From CALHVX01 sp039198065 (GTDB lineage: Bacteria; Pseudomonadota; Gammaproteobacteria; Pseudomonadales; Azotimanducaceae), in assembly GCA_039198065.1 (NCBI GenBank), contig JBCCTU010000002.1, positions 186,001-250,000 on the forward strand: a DNA stretch of 64,000 nucleotides. The letters run 5' to 3'. Of the stretch, positions 15,927 to 25,606 are shown in pieces. Below the pieces are notes generated by a model that saw only the letters and a list, made by a program, of their open reading frames with translations, had not been told where the DNA came from and did no database searches. The stretch's first letter is position 1, and every line of letters begins with the position of its first letter. A program made the translations under genes and the position numbers.

Positions 15927-17629
15927 TGCACCGATGCGTCATGGGCGCCGCGTTGGGGGCAGTAGCGTTCATCCTCTGCCTACCGATTCAAGCCGCGGCT
16001 AACGCACTGGTTTTCGGCAGCTTTGGCCGCGAGTCGAATGCGAATGCCTTTGCTGCTGTACTTCGTGACCGACTGGGCCGCAGCGACGTTCATGTCCGCG
16101 CGGTAGCCGGTGACGGATCGGTTCGCTACCGGGTTCTGACGGGCCCGCTGTCGGACGGAGACCTGGCGACACTCCGGACCCGAGCGGAAACCCTCGGGTT
16201 GCGCAGCTGGCGACTGCTAGAACCGTCGACGCGGCTGGCCATTGCAACGGGAGCGGAAGTTGAAGCAGAACGGGAATTAGACGCTGGACCAGAACCAGAA
16301 CCTGGGCAGGCGGCTAAGGTCGACGCATTGCCCAGGTCCGTTGCTGATGGCGCGTCGGTTGGCACGGCCACGCAGGCGGTAAATCTAAGAACGCTCGGCG
16401 CTGTCCAGCCCCAGCGCACTGAGACGCGACCCGCAATCGCGGACTCCACGACGCGCTGGTACGGGTCCGCGCCGCGCTTCGACCTTGGTGTTGAGTCGCG
16501 CAGCTTTGCTGACGCTGGCCACGACGGTCAGGACCGTTGGCAGCCTTCGGTCAGCGCGGTCGTCGATTGGCAAGCCGAACGCGGTGCCGGTGACCATAGC
16601 GTCCGTTTTAAAGGCTTCTACCGCGTCGACGGCATTGATGACGAACGCACGCACGGAGACATCCGTGAGGCGTACTACCGCTGGTACGGTGAGCGCGTCG
16701 AAGTCACCGTTGGCCTGCAGCAGCTGTTCTGGGGCGTGAGCGAATTCACCCACGTGGTCGACGTGATCAACCAGACCGACGCGGTAGAAAACGTCGACTT
16801 CGAAGACAAGCTCGGCCAACCGATGATCATGGCCCGCACACAGCAATCCTGGGGCACGCTGTCTGTCATCGCACTACCGGGGTTCCGCGAGCGGACCTTC
16901 CCCGGCGCCGACGGACGCCTGCGTTTTGGTCTTCCCGTGCTCGCCGACGAACCGAGCTATGCCTCGGGTGCGGAGGACAAGCGACTCGATGGCGCCCTGC
17001 GCTGGAGTCACTTCGTCGGCCCGCTGAACCTGGGCCTGTACCATTTCTCGGGTACCAACCGCGATCCCCAGTACCGGCTTGTTACGGAAGCGGGTGCGCT
17101 GGCGATTCGCCCCCATTACACGACCATCGATCAGACCGGGCTTGACGCGCAATGGTTGGCCGGTGATCTGAATCTCAAGCTTGAGCTGATCTCGCGCAGC
17201 GGTGACGGCGATCGGTACACGGCTGGCAACCTTGGCTTCGAACAGACCTTCGTTGGCGTCGGGGGGTCGCGCACCGATCTTGGGCTCGTTGTCGAGTACC
17301 TTTTCGACGACCGTGGTGGCCGCGCCCAAAACACGCTGTTCGAGCAAGATGTTGCGCTGGGAACCCGCTGGGCGTTCAACGATATCGCTGCGACAGAGGC
17401 GCTCGTCGGCGTCATCTGGGACCACGAAACCGATGAAATGGTCTACACGCTCGAAGCGAGCCGACAGCTTGGCAGCAACTGGCTGTTGGCGTTGGAAGCG
17501 CGGGCGTTCAGCGGCGCTGACGCCCGTTCACCGCTGGAAGAGCTGGCCGGTTTTCTCGATGGCAGCGCAAAGACTGCGTTTCTCGCCGACGACGATCTGT
17601 TGCAGTTGGAGCTGCGGCGGTTTTTCTAG
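15926..17629 (+). CDS. SPOR-like domain plus outer-membrane beta-barrel protein
   Basis: The start at 15926 overlaps the previous stop; the open frame begins earlier at 15848. The product is about 567 residues: a signal peptide (1-27, ending A-A-A-N-A), a SPOR-like segment at about 27-97 (L-V-F-G-S-F, N-A-N-A-F, Y-R-V-L-T-G-P), an acidic linker, then a long beta-rich region resembling a porin-type barrel (from about 170) ending in the aromatic R-R-F-F expected of an outer-membrane protein. SPOR domains bind peptidoglycan lacking stem peptides. Function is unknown; the LolA-like partner suggests export of a hydrophobic compound. Confidence 0.78.
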   Translation: MHRCVMGAALGAVAFILCLPIQAAANALVFGSFGRESNANAFAAVLRDRLGRSDVHVRAVAGDGSVRYRVLTGPLSDGDLATLRTRAETLGLRSWRLLEPSTRLAIATGAEVEAERELDAGPEPEPGQAAKVDALPRSVADGASVGTATQAVNLRTLGAVQPQRTETRPAIADSTTRWYGSAPRFDLGVESRSFADAGHDGQDRWQPSVSAVVDWQAERGAGDHSVRFKGFYRVDGIDDERTHGDIREAYYRWYGERVEVTVGLQQLFWGVSEFTHVVDVINQTDAVENVDFEDKLGQPMIMARTQQSWGTLSVIALPGFRERTFPGADGRLRFGLPVLADEPSYASGAEDKRLDGALRWSHFVGPLNLGLYHFSGTNRDPQYRLVTEAGALAIRPHYTTIDQTGLDAQWLAGDLNLKLELISRSGDGDRYTAGNLGFEQTFVGVGGSRTDLGLVVEYLFDDRGGRAQNTLFEQDVALGTRWAFNDIAATEALVGVIWDHETDEMVYTLEASRQLGSNWLLALEARAFSGADARSPLEELAGFLDGSAKTAFLADDDLLQLELRRFF

Positions 17630-17655
17630 GGCCACTTCTGGGGCCACAGTTGCCC

Positions 17656-18969
17656 TTAGGACGCTTCGAGGGTTTTGAGCTGCGCCAGCGCTGCTGCCGT
17701 TGCCGTATCAACCGGCACGGGATCGATGCGTACGAGAATCCCGAGTCGCGGATGATCGAGGTAGTGGAGTTCGGTACTCCGCATCCGCCGGCGCACGGCG
17801 AAGCGAACCAGGCGATCTGCGCTCGGGTAGCTATCGATCCCGTCTTCGGTCGCATTTGCGAGGGACATCGCGTCCATCCCGGACGGCCGGACCGGCTCGG
17901 AGTTTTCGGAGTTAAACGGGGGCCGAGCTCCCGAGCCCGCTGTCAACGGCGCTCGCAGGTCTGCTAAATCCTGTCCGCTTGTGCCATCCCGCGACGTGGC
18001 CATACCCAGGCCTAACGCAGCGTCGGACGGCAGCGGGTCGGTGAGCCCGGGCGGCGGCGCCGTTGTCGGAGCCATGGGGTCGTCGTAGGCTAGGTTCGCC
18101 TCGAAGTGCAGGTATCGACCGAGGGTGACCGACAGCGTTCCCTCAAGGGTGCCCGTCGACGGTTCATCAACGTTCACCGGGGCGTCTACTCCGAGCGCCT
18201 GGTTCCCGAGCAGGGCTCCGTCGTCATCCATGGGTGGCGTGCCAACCTGTAGCCAAATGGGTTCGGGCGCGTTCCGACCGCGCGGGCTCTCAAGCCAGCG
18301 GCCGGCCAGCAATACCTCGGTACCGCGGCGCCGCTGCAGGCGTGCGCGCGCGTTGTCGAGGCGAAAGTCGCCGAGGTCTTCGGCGGGCTCAAACAGCAGG
18401 CTGCGTTCGGCGAGTTGTTGTTCCAGCGCGCCGATAGCGGTCGCCAATTCTTGGCGCGCGAACGCGAGCGCCCGCGCCTTTCTTTCTTCGGCGGTTGGTG
18501 GTCGGTCCGAGGGCAGCGGCGGTATCGTCTCGGTCGGCGTGTCCTGCACGGGGTCGGGTAAGAGGTCGCGATCCGACGTGAGTGGATCGGGTTCCATGAT
18601 GTCGTCCGCCGCTTCTGCTGCGGAATCACCGCTGATCTGCTCCTCAAGTTCCGCGAGGGCCTCGTCGATGTCAACGGCGGTGTTGGATTCAAAGAGCCGT
18701 GCAGGCCCGTAAGGCCAGTTCGTGAACTGCCGCAGTGTCGTCGGGTCCGTGCTTAGCCGGCGACCGACGTGAAGCTGTTCTTCCGTCGCCGGTGGCGCGC
18801 TTTGGTGCGAGAAGATCACAACTTCAATTTGATAGTAGCGGTCGTCGAGCACGTCTTCGACTAGCGTTTCTGCGTGCGCCCCAGCGGTTATAAGGGCGGT
18901 GATACCGGTGATGATGCAGGCCGTGATGTAGGCAGCGGCGCAGCGGCCCCGCGCGAGACGCGCACACAC
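17656..18969 (-). CDS. csiV: CsiV-family periplasmic protein
   Basis: A GTG at 18969 opens a 437-residue frame with a signal peptide (about 10-33, ending A-H-A before E-T). The opening of the mature part, R-Y-Y-Q-I-E-V-V-I-F-S, and the late segments R-R-M-R-S-T-E-L-H-Y-L-D-H-P and G-I-L-V-R-I match the CsiV family, whose Vibrio cholerae member binds peptidoglycan and assists survival when D-amino acids are present. The middle is Pro/Asp-rich and much longer than usual. The gene follows mfd with 11 bases between them, an arrangement I recall from Pseudomonas. Confidence 0.8.
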   Translation of the reverse strand: MCARLARGRCAAAYITACIITGITALITAGAHAETLVEDVLDDRYYQIEVVIFSHQSAPPATEEQLHVGRRLSTDPTTLRQFTNWPYGPARLFESNTAVDIDEALAELEEQISGDSAAEAADDIMEPDPLTSDRDLLPDPVQDTPTETIPPLPSDRPPTAEERKARALAFARQELATAIGALEQQLAERSLLFEPAEDLGDFRLDNARARLQRRRGTEVLLAGRWLESPRGRNAPEPIWLQVGTPPMDDDGALLGNQALGVDAPVNVDEPSTGTLEGTLSVTLGRYLHFEANLAYDDPMAPTTAPPPGLTDPLPSDAALGLGMATSRDGTSGQDLADLRAPLTAGSGARPPFNSENSEPVRPSGMDAMSLANATEDGIDSYPSADRLVRFAVRRRMRSTELHYLDHPRLGILVRIDPVPVDTATAAALAQLKTLEAS

Positions 18970-18980
18970 GTGCCCGGTGC

Positions 18981-21900
18981 TCAGGTTTCGGATTGCACGG
19001 TAAACGATGACAGCAACTCCTCAGCAAACGCCAGTCGCTGCTCGAAGTCCCCGAGCTCCCGCGAAATCCGTAGAACGGAACCGCCGTCGAATCGAAACAC
19101 GTCCGGCTGCTTCTGTACCCGATCGATCAGACCGCGCGGGTCGATTCGGGTGTCGGCATTGAATTCGAGTTTACCACCGGACTCGTGCAGATCGAGCTTC
19201 TCGATTCCGAGCCGTGCAAGGTGTTGCTTTAGCTCGGTCACCGCGAACAACCGTCCGAGTGGCTCAGGCAGCGGGCCGAAGCGATCGATCATTTCGACCT
19301 TGAGCTCGTCCAGGGTCTGCGCGTCCGCAGCGCTGATCCGCTTATAGAATATAAGACGGGTGTGGACGTCCGGCAGGTAGTCGTCCGGAATGATGGTGGC
19401 CGCGTGCAGGTTGACTTCCTGGTGCGCGGGCATGAGTGGGGCATCGACATCCGGCGTCTTACCTTCGCGAATGGCCGCCACGGCGCGCTCGAGCAGTTCC
19501 ATGTAGAGCGAAAAGCCGACGGCCTCGATCTGTCCGGACTGATCTTCGCCAAGCAGTTCGCCGGCACCGCGAATCTCGAGATCGTGCGTCGCCAACGTGA
19601 AACCCACCCCGAGTTCACCGGCAGCCTCGATGGCTTCGAGACGCTTCTTGGCATCGGCCGTCATGGCGTTGACCGGTGGCGTCAGCAGGTAGGCGTAGGC
19701 CTGACGCGTCGAGCGGCCAACGCGCCCGCGGAGCTGGTGCAGCTGCGCTAGCCCGAATTTGTCTGCCCGATCGATGATGATGGTGTTGGCGTTCGGGACG
19801 TCGATGCCGTTCTCGATGATCGTCGTACACACCAGCACGTTCAGCTGCCGATGGGTGAATTCGTTCATAACCCGAGCGAGGTCGGGTTTGTGCATCTGGC
19901 CGTGACCGACGCCGACCCGGGCTTCCGGTATCGCGTCGGCAAGCTCGTTGGCTACGCGGTCGATCGATTTCACTTCGTTGTGGACGTAGAACACCTGGCC
20001 ACCGCGCGCCAGCTCTCGGGCGATGGCTTCCCGTACCAGATGCGGGCTGGATTGCTGTACAAATGTGTTGATCGATAGCCGCCGCGCCGGCGGCGTGGCG
20101 ATGATGGACAGGTCCCGCAGGCCGGTCATGGCCAGGTTCAGCGTCCGCGGAATCGGCGTTGCGGTGAGTGTCAGAATGTCCACTTCCGCCCGCAACGCCT
20201 TCAAACGCTCTTTCTGGCGCACGCCGAATCGATGTTCTTCGTCGATGATGACGAGGCCGAGTTCGCTGTACTTCAAGGCCGGGTTGAGCAGTCGGTGCGT
20301 GCCGATGAGTACGTCGACCTGACCTGTCTCCAGTCTTTTCGAAACTCGATTGATGTCGGCTTCTGAACGCAGTCGCGAGATCACTTCGATATTGACGGGC
20401 CAGTCGGCGAAGCGATCACGGAAGGTTTCGTAGTGCTGTTGTGCCAGCAGCGTCGTCGGTACGAGCACGGCGACCTGACGTCCGCTCTGAACCGCAACGA
20501 AAGCGGCCCGCATGGCCACTTCGGTCTTGCCGAAGCCGACGTCGCCACAGACCAGCCGGTCGGTTGGTTTCGAGCTGCACAGGTCTGCAATGGTTTCCTG
20601 AATCGCGCGTTCCTGGTCGTCCGTCGTTTCAAACTCGAACTGCGCGGCGAAGCGCGCATAGTCGTCTGCGGGTGCCTTGAAGGGCGTGGCCTGCCGACTG
20701 GCGCGCTGAGCATAGAGGTTGAGTAACTCGGCGGCGGCGTCGTTGGCCCGCTCCGCAGCCTTACGCTTGGCTCGATCCCACTGATCCGTGCCGAGACGGT
20801 GAAGTGGCGCGAGCTTTTCATCACTGCCGCTGTAGCGACCGATGAGGTGCAGCGAGGTGACCGGTACGTAGAGTTTGGCGTCGTCAGCGTAGATCAGGGT
20901 CAGGAACTCGTGGTTCTCGCCGTCGATTTCGAGCGTCGTCAGGCCCTGATAGCGACCGACGCCGTGATCGATATGGACCACGGGGGCGCCGACGGTCAGC
21001 TCCGTCAGGTTGCGGATGATCTGGTCGGGATCGAGGACCCGGGTCGTTGTACGACTGTCGCGCGGTTTGCTGTCGTAGAGGTCGAACTCGGTGATGACGT
21101 CGAACTCGGCGAGCAGGGCGCTGCGATCGACGTTGCCTACGGTGATCTGGTAATCGCCGATCGCAGGCCCTTCGGCGGCGCTGGCCGCGTCGAGGAACGC
21201 CTGAAAGTCGGACACTGGGCGGGTCGTAATTCCGGCCCGCCGGAGCTGCTCGTCAAGCACTTCCCGGCGACCGGCGCTTTCGGCGACAAACAACGTCGGT
21301 TTAACGCGCGGGGTCAGGAAGCGCGTCAGTCGCGCCAGGGGTTGTTTGCTGCGTGGCTCTGCGCCGAGCTCTGGCAGGGTCTCGCTCGCAAAATGCACGC
21401 CACCGTCGTCGCCGTTGGCAACGACCGCGATGCGCGGGTAGCGCTTCAGCTCCGCAAACCAGCGTTCCTCCGGCAGCCACAGTTCCTGTGGCTTGAGCAG
21501 CGGGCGGGTTACGTCGTGGGCGAGAGCGTCATAGCGGGCGTCGATTTCCGTACGCACCTGGCGATAGGCGTCGGTCAGCGAATCAACAGCGACGGCGACG
21601 GCATCGCTTGGCAGGTAATCGAACAGCGACGCGAGCTCATCGAAGAACAGCGGCAGGTAATACTCGACGCCACCGGGTGGCAGACCGCTGCTGACGTCCT
21701 GATAGACGCTGCAGCGTCGCACGTCATGGTCGAACCGCTCGTGCCAGCCGCGGCGGAAACGGCTGATGGCTTCGCTGGTGAGGGGAAACTCTTTGGCCGG
21801 AAGTAGTTCGAGGCGATCGAGCGTTTCGATGGTCCGCTGCGTTTCCGGATCGAACGCGCGCAGCGATTCGATCTCGTCGTCGAACAGATCGATCCGGACC

Positions 21901-22499
21901 GGTGCGGCGCTCCCCATGGGAAAGATGTCCATAAGACTGCCCCGCACCGCGTACTCGCCGCGGCCGCTGACGATGTCCACTGCCCGGTAGCCGGCGGCGT
22001 CGAGGCGATTGCGTTCCGTCGCCGGGTCGAAGGTCATGCCGCACTCGAGCTTCAGCGCCTGTGATTCCACGAACGGCACGGGCGTGAACTGTCGACACGC
22101 CGTCGCCATGGGCACCACCAGCAGCCCGCGGGTCATCCGCGGCAATTGGTTCAGGGTCGCCAGCCGTTCAGAAACGATGTCTTGATGGGGTGAGAAGACG
22201 TCGTAGGGCAGGGTCTCCCAATCCGGCAGATGGCGTATCGGGATCTCTTCTCGCGCATAGAACTTGAGCTCGCGAAGCAGCCGTTCCGCGCCGGCCGTAG
22301 TAGCCGTGAAGGCGACCAGCAGGCGGTCGTGCTGAGACGCGGTTCTAGTGAGTGCCAGGGCGAGCGCGCTACCATGGAGGTTCTGCCAGCGGCTGCGCGC
22401 AGTCCCGACCGGCAAATCGCCGCCGGAAAGCACGGAGTGCCGGGTTTCCGCGTCGGCTGATGCCGGCGGGATGGGAAGGGATCGAAGGGATTCCGTCAC
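18981..22499 (-). CDS. mfd: Transcription-repair coupling factor Mfd
   Basis: This ATPase removes RNA polymerase stalled at DNA lesions and recruits UvrA. A GTG at 22499 gives 1172 residues (E. coli 1148); the open frame reaches 22673 but that part is low complexity and overlaps a divergent gene. Visible landmarks are the UvrB-like segment D-W-E-T-L-P-Y-D-V-F-S-P-H-Q-D, the RNA-polymerase-interaction region with V-V-H-I-D-H-G-V-G-R-Y, Walker A G-D-V-G-F-G-K-T-E, the D-E-E-H-R-F box, T-A-T-P-I-P-R-T and Q-L-R-G-R-V-G-R-S. The C-terminal UvrA-inhibitory domain is present. It shares a transcript with csiV. Confidence 0.97.
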   Translation of the reverse strand: MTESLRSLPIPPASADAETRHSVLSGGDLPVGTARSRWQNLHGSALALALTRTASQHDRLLVAFTATTAGAERLLRELKFYAREEIPIRHLPDWETLPYDVFSPHQDIVSERLATLNQLPRMTRGLLVVPMATACRQFTPVPFVESQALKLECGMTFDPATERNRLDAAGYRAVDIVSGRGEYAVRGSLMDIFPMGSAAPVRIDLFDDEIESLRAFDPETQRTIETLDRLELLPAKEFPLTSEAISRFRRGWHERFDHDVRRCSVYQDVSSGLPPGGVEYYLPLFFDELASLFDYLPSDAVAVAVDSLTDAYRQVRTEIDARYDALAHDVTRPLLKPQELWLPEERWFAELKRYPRIAVVANGDDGGVHFASETLPELGAEPRSKQPLARLTRFLTPRVKPTLFVAESAGRREVLDEQLRRAGITTRPVSDFQAFLDAASAAEGPAIGDYQITVGNVDRSALLAEFDVITEFDLYDSKPRDSRTTTRVLDPDQIIRNLTELTVGAPVVHIDHGVGRYQGLTTLEIDGENHEFLTLIYADDAKLYVPVTSLHLIGRYSGSDEKLAPLHRLGTDQWDRAKRKAAERANDAAAELLNLYAQRASRQATPFKAPADDYARFAAQFEFETTDDQERAIQETIADLCSSKPTDRLVCGDVGFGKTEVAMRAAFVAVQSGRQVAVLVPTTLLAQQHYETFRDRFADWPVNIEVISRLRSEADINRVSKRLETGQVDVLIGTHRLLNPALKYSELGLVIIDEEHRFGVRQKERLKALRAEVDILTLTATPIPRTLNLAMTGLRDLSIIATPPARRLSINTFVQQSSPHLVREAIARELARGGQVFYVHNEVKSIDRVANELADAIPEARVGVGHGQMHKPDLARVMNEFTHRQLNVLVCTTIIENGIDVPNANTIIIDRADKFGLAQLHQLRGRVGRSTRQAYAYLLTPPVNAMTADAKKRLEAIEAAGELGVGFTLATHDLEIRGAGELLGEDQSGQIEAVGFSLYMELLERAVAAIREGKTPDVDAPLMPAHQEVNLHAATIIPDDYLPDVHTRLIFYKRISAADAQTLDELKVEMIDRFGPLPEPLGRLFAVTELKQHLARLGIEKLDLHESGGKLEFNADTRIDPRGLIDRVQKQPDVFRFDGGSVLRISRELGDFEQRLAFAEELLSSFTVQSET

Positions 22500-22534
22500 G
22501 CGGTGTGTTGGGCTGGCGCTGCATCGGAGCGGGG

Positions 22535-23689
22535 ATGCGAATACTAGCAGGGCTCGTTGTCGCGATAGCGTTGTTGGCGCTGGGTTTCGTCGGCGGTCGC
22601 TGGTGGAATCAAGAAGCCGCAGCGACGAACCGGGTGGCCCTGGCGGCACCGGCGGAGGGGGCGCGCGGCGCACAGACCCTCGCGTCCACTTCGGCGATCG
22701 ATCAGGCGGCGCGTTTGGTACCGGCTTTCGCCGCAGCGGTTTCTGAACGCGACTGGCCGACGGTGGTCGATTTGCTTGAAGCGGCGCGGCTGGAGAATCG
22801 CGGTGCGGATTTCGATGCGCTCTACGCCGGTATGCGGGCGCTCGCGCGCGAGTTGGTTGCCGCCGACGCGGCAGCGGATGCCGGGCTGCTTCTCGAAGCC
22901 TACCTTCAGCTCAACCCGCAGGACTACGAACTACGGTTCCAGCTCGCCGAGAGCTGGTTGGCAGCCGGCGATCCGCAGCGTGCGCTTAAGCCCATTTTGG
23001 AAGTGCTTGCTGCGCCGCTGACTGCAGAGCTGGCCGAAAGGGCGGCGCTGGAGCGGGATCGCATCGTCGCGCTGGCGGCAGAACAGATCGATGACCGCTC
23101 GGAGCCGGACGACCTCGTCGCTCTTCATGAAGCGCTACTGGAGGCGGAGCCGGCTAACGAAGGTCACCGGTTGCGCCTGGCAGCTGCGCAGCTGGAAGCG
23201 GGTTCGATCGATGCCGCGGCGGCAACGCTCGAGACAGTTGCCCGCTTTTCCGTCGATGCCGATGAGTATGCGGCGCTCCAAGAGGCGATTCGCTTACAGC
23301 GCTCGCAGCTGCAACTTGAGCGCGGTGACCGGGAGCTGATGGCGTCCGCCGCCAGCGTCGGAGAGGGGCTTCGGATGCTGGTCGACACCGGTGCCACCCA
23401 GACTGCACTGAGCAGCGATGCGCTGGCACGCATCGGTGCGCAACCGACGGGCGAGTCGCGCCGGGTGCTTACCGCCGGAGGAACGGTCGTCGCCGACGTT
23501 TACCTTGTTGCTGAACTCGAGCTTGGCGGGCGGCGCTTCGAGGACGTGCCGGTGCTCGAACTCTCGTCGTTGCCGGAACGAACCGATGGTTTGCTCGGGC
23601 TTGATCTTCTGCAGCGCTTGGGCGCCATTGGGGCCTTGCCCGGCGGAGCTGAAGAGGCTTTCGGAGGCGCACCCGCGCCCGACTTATAA
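22535..23689 (+). CDS. Membrane-anchored TPR plus retropepsin-like aspartic protease
   Basis: The ATG at 22535 gives 384 residues; earlier starts run through mfd coding sequence. An N-terminal transmembrane helix (about 2-20, L-A-G-L-V-V-A-I-A-L-L-A-L-G) is followed by alpha-helical TPR-like repeats (about 60-260) and a C-terminal clan AA domain with the active-site motif L-V-D-T-G-A-T (Asp284) and the late G-L-L-G-L-D-L-L strand. Retropepsin-like domains act as dimers, so dimerisation in the periplasm is expected. The start lies just 35 bases from the divergent mfd start. Substrate unknown. Confidence 0.8.
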   Translation: MRILAGLVVAIALLALGFVGGRWWNQEAAATNRVALAAPAEGARGAQTLASTSAIDQAARLVPAFAAAVSERDWPTVVDLLEAARLENRGADFDALYAGMRALARELVAADAAADAGLLLEAYLQLNPQDYELRFQLAESWLAAGDPQRALKPILEVLAAPLTAELAERAALERDRIVALAAEQIDDRSEPDDLVALHEALLEAEPANEGHRLRLAAAQLEAGSIDAAAATLETVARFSVDADEYAALQEAIRLQRSQLQLERGDRELMASAASVGEGLRMLVDTGATQTALSSDALARIGAQPTGESRRVLTAGGTVVADVYLVAELELGGRRFEDVPVLELSSLPERTDGLLGLDLLQRLGAIGALPGGAEEAFGGAPAPDL

Positions 23690-23782
23690 CCCATTCACAT
23701 CCTCCCACAGGGTGCTGCGGAGTCATCGATTACATCGGGTAAACTCCCGACCGCATCGAGAGACCCACCAGGGAGAACGGCC

Positions 23783-25258
23783 GTGGCGCTACCGAACCTA
23801 GAGGACTACTTCCCGGATTGGAAGGAGCGCGAAGCCCTGGCCGAGGCCATGATTCCCCTCATTGGGCAGCTGTATCGTCGTAACGTAGTCTGCTACTGCT
23901 ACGGCCGGGCGCTCTACAACCAGAGCGTTACCCAGATCATGAAAACTCACCGCTACGTCCGCCAGGTGGCGCGGAACGAGCTGTCGGAGTTTGAGAGCTA
24001 CCCGATAATCAAGGCACTTTCCGAACTCGAAATCGGCCCGAGTCACATCGACATCGGCAAGCTGGCGACCCAGTTCATGGAAGAGGCCGAAGGTGGCTCA
24101 ACGCTCTCGGCGCTTGATTTCTGCCGCCGCGAATGTGAGGAAGTCATTGGCGCGACGGACCAGCCGCTCGCCCAGCCGCAGGATGTGGTGCTCTACGGTT
24201 TCGGCCGCATTGGTCGTTTGCTGATGCGACTGCTGATCGAGAAAACCGGCGGCGGTACGCAGCTCAGGCTCCGCGCCATCGTCGTTCGTAAAGGCAAGGG
24301 CGATGACGATCTGCAGCGGCGCGCCAGCTTGCTGCGGCGCGACTCGGTTCATGGGGCCTTTGAAGGCACGCTGCGGGTTGATGAAGAGAACCAGAGTCTG
24401 ATCGCCAACGGTAACGTCGTGCGGGTGATCTACTCCGATGGCCCGGATGCCGTGGACTACACGGCCTACGGGATCAACAACGCGATCATCATCGACAACA
24501 CGGGCGCGTGGCGGGATGCCGAAGGCCTCGGCCAGCACCTTAAATGCCCCGGGGCTGCCAAGGTGATTCTCACCGCCCCTGGCAAAGGCTCGATCAAAAA
24601 CATCGTATCTGGCGTTAACTCCGAAGCGATTGATACCACGGACACGATTCTCGCGGCTGCGTCATGCACGACCAACGCCATCGTGCCGGTACTGAAAGCG
24701 GTTAACGACGGTTATGGCATCGAGTGTGGTCACATGGAGACGGTGCACGCCTACACCAACGACCAAAACTTGATCGACAATTATCACAAGAAAAACCGTC
24801 GCGGTCGCAGCGCGGCGTTAAACATGGTGATTACCGAAACAGGCGCGTCATCGGCGGTGGTGAAGCTGCTACCGGAACTCGACGGTAAGCTCACGGGCAA
24901 CGCCATTCGGGTGCCGACACCGGACGTGTCTTTGGCGATCCTGAACCTGACGCTCAATCGCGCGGCCACGGGTGACGAGCTCAAGGACTTCCTGCGCCGC
25001 GCCTCGCTGCACTCGCAGCTGCAGCGGCAGATCGACTACACGACGTCACCGGATGTTGTGTCGTCGGACTTCATCGGCAACCGCCACGCGTGCATCGTCG
25101 ACGGCGAAGCGACGATCGTGAAAGACAACCGCGCCGTCCTCTACGTCTGGTACGACAACGAGTTCGGTTACGCCTGTCAGGTCGTGCGAGTCGTCCAGAA
25201 GTGGGCGGGAATCAAATATCCGCTTATTCCAAAAGACGTCGAGAAGCTCGGTTTTTGA
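23783..25258 (+). CDS. gap: Glyceraldehyde-3-phosphate dehydrogenase, N-terminally extended class
   Basis: This enzyme interconverts glyceraldehyde-3-phosphate and 1,3-bisphosphoglycerate with NAD(P). It starts at a GTG (23783) after A-G-G-G-A-G and has 491 residues. The extra ~133 N-terminal residues precede the normal domain, which opens with V-V-L-Y-G-F-G-R-I-G-R. The catalytic cysteine is Cys295 in A-A-S-C-T-T-N; the histidine partner is in H-A-Y-T-N-D-Q-N. This long class occurs in Pseudomonas next to mfd, where I recall the same order. It may work in gluconeogenesis rather than glycolysis. Confidence 0.94.
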   Translation: MALPNLEDYFPDWKEREALAEAMIPLIGQLYRRNVVCYCYGRALYNQSVTQIMKTHRYVRQVARNELSEFESYPIIKALSELEIGPSHIDIGKLATQFMEEAEGGSTLSALDFCRRECEEVIGATDQPLAQPQDVVLYGFGRIGRLLMRLLIEKTGGGTQLRLRAIVVRKGKGDDDLQRRASLLRRDSVHGAFEGTLRVDEENQSLIANGNVVRVIYSDGPDAVDYTAYGINNAIIIDNTGAWRDAEGLGQHLKCPGAAKVILTAPGKGSIKNIVSGVNSEAIDTTDTILAAASCTTNAIVPVLKAVNDGYGIECGHMETVHAYTNDQNLIDNYHKKNRRGRSAALNMVITETGASSAVVKLLPELDGKLTGNAIRVPTPDVSLAILNLTLNRAATGDELKDFLRRASLHSQLQRQIDYTTSPDVVSSDFIGNRHACIVDGEATIVKDNRAVLYVWYDNEFGYACQVVRVVQKWAGIKYPLIPKDVEKLGF

Positions 25259-25606
25259 GCCCTATTTCTATAGCGCTGACCGCATCGCACTACTATACTT
25301 GTGCACTGCGGAAAGGCGCGCTCAATTACGGCGCCATGGGACGCTTCGTCGTTAAGCAGATTGCTCTTCGATGATGTAATCGCCGGCGTTTTTTAACGGA
25401 GGTTGCTCCGTTGCGGCGTCGGGGCAGTGCAATACCGCTGAAGGCATATTCCCTCGCGCCTACACGGGCTTGGCGCGATCGGATGCGTTAGACAGCCGCG
25501 TGAGAGTGGCGCCGCTCCCATCAAGCGGACGTCAGCGTGCGGGTCAATCGGCCCTTTCGCGCGCAGCTGTCGATGCCCGTGGACTGCGGCGGACGTTCGT
25601 CTAACC
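25259..25606. other. Gap between gap and nqrA, no gene found
   Basis: These 348 bases carry no credible reading frame. A CGCCGGCG followed by six T (about 25380-25395) and an inverted repeat AACGGAG-GTTG-CTCCGTT (25396-25413) follow the gap gene; together they may stop gap transcription, but neither is a canonical terminator on the plus strand. The nqrA promoter should lie here; I see no clear -35/-10 pair. Confidence 0.5.

Noticed and set aside
20799..21806. 335-codon frame opposite mfd
   Set aside because: It is a long shadow frame, common in GC-rich DNA; the Mfd motifs on the other strand are unambiguous.
22500..22673. Longer N-terminus for Mfd
   Set aside because: The extension is proline-rich, unlike Mfd, and overlaps the divergent gene.
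25379..25413. Terminator for gap
   Set aside because: The T-run precedes the clear hairpin on the plus strand rather than following it, so I list it only as a note in the gap entry.
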